Source: an uncultured Peptococcaceae bacterium (lineage in GTDB: Bacteria; Bacillota; Peptococcia; Peptococcales; Peptococcaceae). Taken from it: a DNA stretch of 10,836 nucleotides. The stretch spans positions 1 to 10,836 of the forward strand of contig CAUDRX010000072.1 in assembly GCA_958451915.1 (NCBI GenBank), read 5' to 3'. Position 1 is the first letter of the stretch; each line of letters starts with the position of its first letter. Under the pieces are notes generated by a model. It did not search any database. It saw only the letters and a program-made list of their open reading frames with translations, and was not told the DNA's origin. Position numbers and translations under genes: made by a program. This document shows positions 6,485 through 10,836 of this stretch, in pieces.

Positions 6485-7021
6485 GTGGACAACGACCTCT
6501 TGCTTCTCAGACGTATCCGGCACGGTGATGAAAATGCCGCTGATACATTCGTGCGCAAATATTATCCCGACATCCTGCGCTACTGCCGTTTCCATACTGC
6601 CAGCCAGGAAGATGCCGAAGACCTGACTCAGGAGACCTTCGTGCGCTTCTTCGCCAAACTCTCCGAATACCAGCATCAGGGGAAGGCCAGGAACTATCTC
6701 TACACCATCGCCGCCAACCTCTGCCGCAATGCCTGGGCCCGACGCCATTCCGCCCCCCTCGACAACACCGCCATTGAATCCCTTGGCAGCGCTGCAGAGG
6801 ACCCCGAAGTCGCCACTGTGACCCATCTCATGCTCGAGCAGGCGCTCAATGCGCTGCCGCCGGAGCAGCGGGAGGTCATCATCCTGCACTATTACCAGGG
6901 ACTCAAACAGCGGGAGATCGCAGCAGTGCTGTCGATCAGCCTGCCACTGGTGAAATACCGACTGCGTCAGGCAAAACAACACCTGGAAGACCACATCGGA
7001 AAGGAGGAAGACACACCATGA
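6485..7021 (+). CDS. ECF-type RNA polymerase sigma factor
   Basis: This 178-residue protein has the size and two-domain form of an extracytoplasmic-function sigma factor. Region 2 runs about 18-85, with TFVRKYYPDILRYCRF (21-36), the core-binding DAEDLTQETFVRFF (43-56) and the -10-reading stretch that follows. Region 4 runs about 114-170, with LPPEQREVIILHYYQGL and a helix-turn-helix (KQREIAAVLSISLPLVKYRLRQAKQHL). The GTG start at 6485 is preferred over an upstream TTG because AAAGGAGGG lies just before it. The stop overlaps the next gene in ATGA. It likely directs RNA polymerase to its own operon or a small stress regulon. I cannot name the ECF group. Confidence 0.93.
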   Translation: MDNDLLLLRRIRHGDENAADTFVRKYYPDILRYCRFHTASQEDAEDLTQETFVRFFAKLSEYQHQGKARNYLYTIAANLCRNAWARRHSAPLDNTAIESLGSAAEDPEVATVTHLMLEQALNALPPEQREVIILHYYQGLKQREIAAVLSISLPLVKYRLRQAKQHLEDHIGKEEDTP

Positions 7022-7776
7022 CATTGGACAAACTCTTTGAAAAAGACCGCCAGGACCACACTGTGCAACCGCGTGAAGCGCATATCCGCGAGACGGTGAC
7101 CGCCGCCCGGCACAGTTTTCTGCGCGCCGAAGCGGAGCGTCCGCTCTCACCATGGACCTTCCTGCAGTTACAGCTGACACTCCTGCAAAAGCGCTGGTGG
7201 CTGGCACAGCTGATGCTGCTCGCGTTGGTCGGGGCAGCGCTGCCAGATCTGGCGGAGATCCAGCTGGTGGCACGCAGCCTCGGCGTAACAGCAGCGCTCT
7301 TTGTGATCCTCCTCATCCCTGAATTTGCCCGAAATACCAACGCCGATGCCCTGGAGGTCGAAAGCACGACCCACTTCACCCTGCGCCACATCTATGCAAC
7401 CCGGCTCCTGCTCTTTGGCGGGTTTGATCTGGTGCTGCTCACAGGCTTCTGCGGCGTCTGCGCCAGCAGGCTCGGCTGTACCTTTATGACACTGGTGAGC
7501 CAGTTCCTGCTGCCGCTGGTCGTCACTGCCTGTCTCTGCTTCGGCCTGCTGACAAAGCGCCAGAACGGCCTCACTGCAATCTGCGCCTGCCTCTTCTGGG
7601 GCGGGATCTGGTGGCTCTTCGTTCTCAACGACACGCTCTATGCTGCCGTGACCACGCCGGTGTGGCTGGGACTTTTCGCACTCAGCATCGGCTTTCTCAC
7701 TTATCTGATCCGACAATGGATCCACACATCGACCCAACAATGGGAGGTTAACTCACATGGAACTCTGTATCAATGA
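7018..7776 (+). CDS. Six-helix membrane protein, possible anti-sigma factor or sensor
   Basis: The product has 252 residues: a charged cytoplasmic N-terminus of about 57 residues, then six predicted membrane helices near 59-78, 85-103, 128-149, 155-177, 183-203 and 208-231. No known domain is obvious. The N-terminal part lacks the H-x3-C-x2-C motif of zinc anti-sigma factors. It starts inside the sigma-factor stop (ATGA) after AAAGGAGGA and overlaps the ATPase start by 20 bases, so the three are probably translated as one unit. Anti-sigma proteins are often encoded directly after their sigma factor and membrane-bound, so that role is inferred from position. It could also be a subunit of the adjacent transporter. 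Cysteines cluster in helices 3 to 5. Confidence 0.82.
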   Translation: MTLDKLFEKDRQDHTVQPREAHIRETVTAARHSFLRAEAERPLSPWTFLQLQLTLLQKRWWLAQLMLLALVGAALPDLAEIQLVARSLGVTAALFVILLIPEFARNTNADALEVESTTHFTLRHIYATRLLLFGGFDLVLLTGFCGVCASRLGCTFMTLVSQFLLPLVVTACLCFGLLTKRQNGLTAICACLFWGGIWWLFVLNDTLYAAVTTPVWLGLFALSIGFLTYLIRQWIHTSTQQWEVNSHGTLYQ

Positions 7777-8644
7777 TCTCACCAAACGTTTCGGCACCTT
7801 CACCGCCGTTGACCACATCTCGCTGACAATGACGCGCGGCGTCTACGGTCTCCTGGGTGTCAACGGCGCCGGCAAGACCACGCTCATGCGCATGCTCTGC
7901 ACACTTCTGACCCCAACAGGCGGCACGATCACATGGGACGGCAGAGACATCTTCGCCATGGACGCGGATTACCGCGATCTCCTAGGCTATCTGCCACAGG
8001 AATTTGGTTACTATCCGGATTTCTCCGTGCGCGACTACCTGCGTTACATTGCCACCCTTAAAGCCCTGCGCCCAGCCATCGCACGTGACCGCGTGGAACG
8101 CCTGATCCACCAGGTCGGCCTGAACAAAGCCGCCAATCGCAAGATGAAGCGTCTCTCCGGCGGTATGAAACGCCGCGCCGGCATTGCCCAGGCCATGCTG
8201 GGCGACCCTCGCATCCTCATCCTTGACGAACCAACAGCCGGCCTTGACCCAAACGAGCGCATCCGCTTCCGCAATCTCGTGAGCGAACTCGCTGAAGACC
8301 GCCTCGTACTGCTCTCCACACACATCGTCAGCGATGTCGAATACATCGCTGATGAGATCCTACTCATGAAAGATGGCCGCATTGAGAGCCAGGGCACTGC
8401 TGAGACACTGATCCGCAGCATGCGTGACAGCGTCTGGCACCTTTGCGTGCCGCGCTCAGAAGCATCCGCCTATATGGCACGTTTCAGGATCGCAAACATC
8501 CACACCACCCCCAACGGTGCAGAACTGCGCATCGTTTCGCCGATACGACCGGCACCAGAAGCGGAACCACTGCCCGCAACCCTCGAAGATGTCTTTCTTT
8601 ACCACTTTGGAGAAGCCGGAGGTGAACAGGATGTGGCGTTATGA
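7757..8644 (+). CDS. ABC transporter ATP-binding protein
   Basis: This 295-residue ATPase would drive the neighbouring permease. Walker A is GVNGAGKT (34-41), the Q-loop glutamine is Q81 in GYLPQEFGYYP, the signature is LSGGM (133-137), Walker B is LILDEP (154-159), the D-loop is AGLD, and the switch histidine is H189 in STH. All catalytic elements are present. About 75 residues follow the core, as in exporter ATPases of the BcrA/DrrA/NatA type linked to antibiotic, peptide or ion export. A GGGAGGT site lies before the start, inside the end of the membrane protein gene. The substrate cannot be read from the sequence. Confidence 0.95.
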   Translation: MELCINDLTKRFGTFTAVDHISLTMTRGVYGLLGVNGAGKTTLMRMLCTLLTPTGGTITWDGRDIFAMDADYRDLLGYLPQEFGYYPDFSVRDYLRYIATLKALRPAIARDRVERLIHQVGLNKAANRKMKRLSGGMKRRAGIAQAMLGDPRILILDEPTAGLDPNERIRFRNLVSELAEDRLVLLSTHIVSDVEYIADEILLMKDGRIESQGTAETLIRSMRDSVWHLCVPRSEASAYMARFRIANIHTTPNGAELRIVSPIRPAPEAEPLPATLEDVFLYHFGEAGGEQDVAL

Positions 8645-9854
8645 ACTCCAGAAGATCTTCAGCCGCACCGGCGGCAAGCTGGCCCTGCTCGTGCTGGCGA
8701 TCGGGCTCGCCGTGATCTGTTACGCAGCAACCCTTCATGTTTCCTTCACCGACGAGAACGGCGACGACCACACAGGTCCTGCTGCTGCCCGTGAACTCCA
8801 GGCCCTCAAGGACGAATGGGCCGGTCCGATCGATCAGGCCATGCTCCTGCGTGCCGCCGAAGCCAATCAGCGCGTCATCACCTCCGCCGACTACAACTCG
8901 ACGGACATCCAACGCCAGAATGCCGCCTACCACGATACTCAGGGCTATGAGACCATTCGCAACCTGATCGCACAGACCTACGACGGCTTCAACGAATACA
9001 ACTATTACCGCATCAACACCCTCACCTCTGAGGAGGCCGGTCAGCTCTATGAGCGTCGTACAGAAAATCTCGAGACATGGCTGGCTCAGCCGGAGAACAC
9101 ATTCTCTCCAGCCGAACAGCAATATCTCATATCGCACTACGAAGCCATGGAAACACCACTCATCAACGCCTATAACGATGGCTGGGAAGCCATCCTCTAC
9201 TACATGCCAACGTTGGTGCTCTTCTTTGTCTTCCTCATCGTCTTTCTCGTGAGCGGCATCTTCCCGTGTGAACGACGCTGGAAGAGCGATGCCATCTTTT
9301 TCTCGACCATACGCGGCCGCACGAGCGCCGTGCGTGCAAAGATCGTCTGCGGCATCGTCACCGTGACAGGACTCTACTGGCTCACGATCGCCGTCTACAG
9401 CCTTGTACTCCTGGCGCTCCTCGGTGCCGAAGGCGCAGATGGCGCTCTCCAGCTCCTGCGCTTGAAAGCCTTCTACAATATCACCATCGGTCAGACTTAC
9501 ATCCTCGCCGTCCTCGGCGGCTATATCGGCGTACTCTTTCTCTCACTGGTCGCCATGCTGGTGAGCGCTCTCAGCGGTTCCCAGGTTGCCGGTGTCATCG
9601 TGCCGTATGTGATCCTTCTCGCCGCCAACTTTGCCAAAAGCATCCTCTCTGACTGGGAAAACCTGCCAGATTTCCTCGGCTTGCTGCCGGATCAGCTGCT
9701 CTCCCTCTACCAGGTGATGAACGACTTCAATCTCTACAGCATCTTCGGTCATATCACCGGTGCGGTCCCGATCCTCTTTCTCCTTTACAGCCTGCTCTCG
9801 CTGGTGCTTCTGCCCCTGCTCTACCGCATCTACCGCAAGAGTCAGGTACGCTGA
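8631..9854 (+). CDS. ABC-2-like transporter permease with large extracytoplasmic domain
   Basis: This 407-residue membrane protein is the likely partner of the ATPase. There is one helix near 16-34, a hydrophilic outer region of about 150 residues (35-186), then five helices near 187-210, 237-262, 288-313, 316-338 and 374-398. This layout is typical of ABC-2 exporters. A cytoplasmic loop CERRWKSDAIFFSTIRGRTSAVRAK (213-237) probably contacts the ATPase. The frame is open further upstream, but the ATG at 8631 follows GGAGG by eight bases and gives the usual positively charged N-terminus (MWRYELQKIF). It overlaps the ATPase by 14 bases. The outer region, rich in N, Q, Y and E, could bind a substrate or stress signal. 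Confidence 0.88.
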   Translation: MWRYELQKIFSRTGGKLALLVLAIGLAVICYAATLHVSFTDENGDDHTGPAAARELQALKDEWAGPIDQAMLLRAAEANQRVITSADYNSTDIQRQNAAYHDTQGYETIRNLIAQTYDGFNEYNYYRINTLTSEEAGQLYERRTENLETWLAQPENTFSPAEQQYLISHYEAMETPLINAYNDGWEAILYYMPTLVLFFVFLIVFLVSGIFPCERRWKSDAIFFSTIRGRTSAVRAKIVCGIVTVTGLYWLTIAVYSLVLLALLGAEGADGALQLLRLKAFYNITIGQTYILAVLGGYIGVLFLSLVAMLVSALSGSQVAGVIVPYVILLAANFAKSILSDWENLPDFLGLLPDQLLSLYQVMNDFNLYSIFGHITGAVPILFLLYSLLSLVLLPLLYRIYRKSQVR

Positions 9855-9863
9855 AAGAGAACT

Positions 9864-9936
9864 ATTTGTCACAATTTCATTGACAGCCCCTTTGCGATGT
9901 GATATATTTATCCTATCAAGAGATAAATTTGTCACA
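9864..9936 (+). repeat. Direct copies of ATTTGTCACA flanking the promoter
   Basis: ATTTGTCACA occurs at 9864-9873, just upstream of the -35 box, and again at 9927-9936, within the right arm of the inverted repeat. A related inverted copy, TGTGATATAT, lies at 9898-9907 over the -10 box. Three half-sites around one promoter suggest a repressor binding array, perhaps for the Xre-type protein encoded at the end of this unit. Confidence 0.55.
9880..9908 (+). promoter_or_regulatory. Promoter of the DUF3796-like / repressor unit
   Basis: TTGACA (9880-9885), a 17-base spacer ending in TGA, and TATATT (9903-9908) form a strong promoter with an extended -10. Transcription should begin near 9915, in the loop of the surrounding inverted repeat, about 40 bases before the start codon. 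Confidence 0.8.
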
Positions 9937-9955
9937 TCGAAAGGGGTTGTTTTTC
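9887..9955 (+). repeat. Long inverted repeat: terminator-like hairpin and probable operator
   Basis: The core arms CGATGTGATATATTTATC (9895-9912) and GATAAATTTGTCACATCG (9922-9939) are inverted copies matching at 16 of 18 positions, with a nine-base centre. The pairing extends outward through CCCCTTT (9887-9893) and AAAGGGG (9940-9946) with one bulged base, and TTGTTTTTC follows. In RNA reading through from the permease gene this would be a terminator-like hairpin that also hides the AAAGGGG ribosome site. In DNA it covers the -10 box and the transcription start, which suits a repressor site. Confidence 0.75.
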
Positions 9956-10627
9956 ATGGATAAACGCCTGCCAAAGAAGACCATCTATCGGCTCATCACC
10001 GGTGCCATCGCCGTGATCGCCCTGCTCCTGCTCGGCGTCGCCTACTCCCTTGCTTTCAACGACGGCCGTTGGGTCTACATCATGGATCTTTCCACCTACA
10101 CGTTCCAGCCGCAAGATCTTTCCATGCTCATCCCCGGCGCACTGCTTTTCTGCTATGCCATCTATTTTCTCGTCGTCATCTGGCGCCATGTCATCCGCCT
10201 CATGTTCCGTCCGGAGCCATCGGAAGATGGCCGCCGTTATTCCCGTACCGTCTCACCGAAACTTGGCTGGCTGGGGTTCGCGGGTTTCTTAGGCTTCGGC
10301 GGCTTCTGGACCTATAACACCTCCGGACAGATCTTTCCTTTCATTTTCTTTATCTTTTTCGGGTTCTTTGGCCTTTTCTTCGAAGGCAGACTCTCCCACA
10401 CCCTGGAAGATGAACTCTTTCAGGAAAACCGCCGCCGTGCCGAGCTCAAAGCCTATCGCATCGGCTTTGCCCTTGTCTTCATCGTGATCTGGCTCATCGG
10501 CATGGGGTTCTTCAGCCGTAACGTCGAATGGTGCGCCATTTTTATGCTCGCCAGCCTCTCTCTCATCTACGGCCTCGTGCTCTTTCTCTCCAACTACTTA
10601 CTCTATCGCTACGAGAAAGCAGAGTGA
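9956..10627 (+). CDS. DUF3796-like integral membrane protein
   Basis: The product has 223 residues with about six membrane helices, near 11-33, 57-80, 104-119, 125-143, 168-185 and 191-215. The segment from KLGWLGFAGFLGFGGF (102-117) through FFGLFFEGRLSHTLEDELFQENRRRAELKA resembles the DUF3796 family, whose members are often encoded next to small Xre-type regulators; their biochemical role is unknown to me. The first 100 residues add two helices and a linker. The ATG at 9956 follows AAAGGGG; an upstream in-frame start at 9899 lies within the promoter and is rejected. It runs six bases into the regulator gene in the same frame, so the two are probably co-transcribed. Confidence 0.82.
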   Translation: MDKRLPKKTIYRLITGAIAVIALLLLGVAYSLAFNDGRWVYIMDLSTYTFQPQDLSMLIPGALLFCYAIYFLVVIWRHVIRLMFRPEPSEDGRRYSRTVSPKLGWLGFAGFLGFGGFWTYNTSGQIFPFIFFIFFGFFGLFFEGRLSHTLEDELFQENRRRAELKAYRIGFALVFIVIWLIGMGFFSRNVEWCAIFMLASLSLIYGLVLFLSNYLLYRYEKAE

Positions 10628-10633
10628 TGCGCC

Positions 10634-10836
10634 ATGCCAACCGTCGAATTTGAATGCCGCCTCAAACAATTCCGTACCGCCAAAGGCTGGACCCAGGAAG
10701 AGCTTGCCGAACGCGTCGGCGTCCGCCGCGAGACCATCATGCGACTGGAAAAAGCCCAGTACAATCCGTCACTCAAACTCGCCATCGACATCTCCCGCGC
10801 CGTCGAGGCACCGATCGAAGCGATCTTTATCTTTCC
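10634..10836 (+). CDS. Xre-type helix-turn-helix regulator (truncated by window end)
   Basis: The 67 visible residues are nearly the whole of a small Cro/CI-type DNA-binding protein. LKQFRTAKGWTQEELAERVG is the first part of the helix-turn-helix, VRRETIMRLEKAQYNPSL is the recognition-helix region, and LAIDISRAVEAPIEAIFIF is the usual tail. Such proteins are typically 65-75 residues, so little is missing. No strong ribosome site is seen, and the start lies six bases after the stop of the membrane protein gene, so translation is probably coupled. It is the best candidate to control its own promoter through the repeats at 9864-9939. RRET stands where relatives often have SRQT. Confidence 0.9.
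   Translation, partial: MPTVEFECRLKQFRTAKGWTQEELAERVGVRRETIMRLEKAQYNPSLKLAIDISRAVEAPIEAIFIF

Noticed and set aside
8424..8630. A longer permease start inside the ATPase gene
   Set aside because: The ATG at 8631 has GGAGG at the right distance and gives a normal ABC-2 N-terminus. The extension is ATPase sequence read in another frame.
1..10836. CRISPR arrays, tRNA or rRNA genes, insertion sequences, phage genes
   Set aside because: No evenly spaced repeats, cloverleaf-like segments, transposase motifs or integrase motifs were seen on either strand.

Overview
The window looks like chromosomal DNA from a fairly GC-rich member of the Bacillota. Support comes from AGGAG-type Shine-Dalgarno sites in front of most genes, the Bacillus-type rib gene order behind an FMN riboswitch, sigma-A-like TTGACA/TATAAT promoters, many intrinsic terminators, and a sigma factor-ABC transporter cluster. 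Codons end mostly in C or G, which creates long antisense open frames that are not genes. A genus cannot be named from this sequence.

Left part (1-4409). The tail of an unidentified plus-strand gene ends at 56 and meets the rib operon head-on at a shared hairpin (61-110). The rib operon reads leftward as ribD, ribE, ribBA, ribH and encodes the full route from GTP and ribulose 5-phosphate to riboflavin. It starts from a near-consensus promoter (3826-3854), passes through an FMN riboswitch aptamer (3696-3803), then meets two terminators in series before ribD. Upstream on the same strand is a HemG-like flavodoxin-domain protein with its own promoter. It probably uses the FMN made from the operon's product.

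Middle part (4410-6410). Alanine racemase (alr), on the plus strand, makes D-alanine for peptidoglycan. A small acidic protein of unknown function follows. The alr terminator and the promoter of the small gene share the same DNA, and a strong terminator closes the small gene.

Right part (6411-10836). A four-gene overlapping operon encodes an ECF-type sigma factor, a six-helix membrane protein (possible anti-sigma or sensor), an ABC ATPase and an ABC-2-like permease with a large outer domain. It looks like a self-contained stress or peptide-response transporter module. It ends in an unusual 60-base element that combines a terminator-like hairpin, a strong promoter and probable operator half-sites. 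From this starts a two-gene unit: a DUF3796-like membrane protein and a small Xre-type repressor cut by the window end. The repressor is the natural candidate to act on the repeats.

The less described parts are the sigma/membrane/ABC module, the small acidic protein, and the terminator-promoter overlaps.
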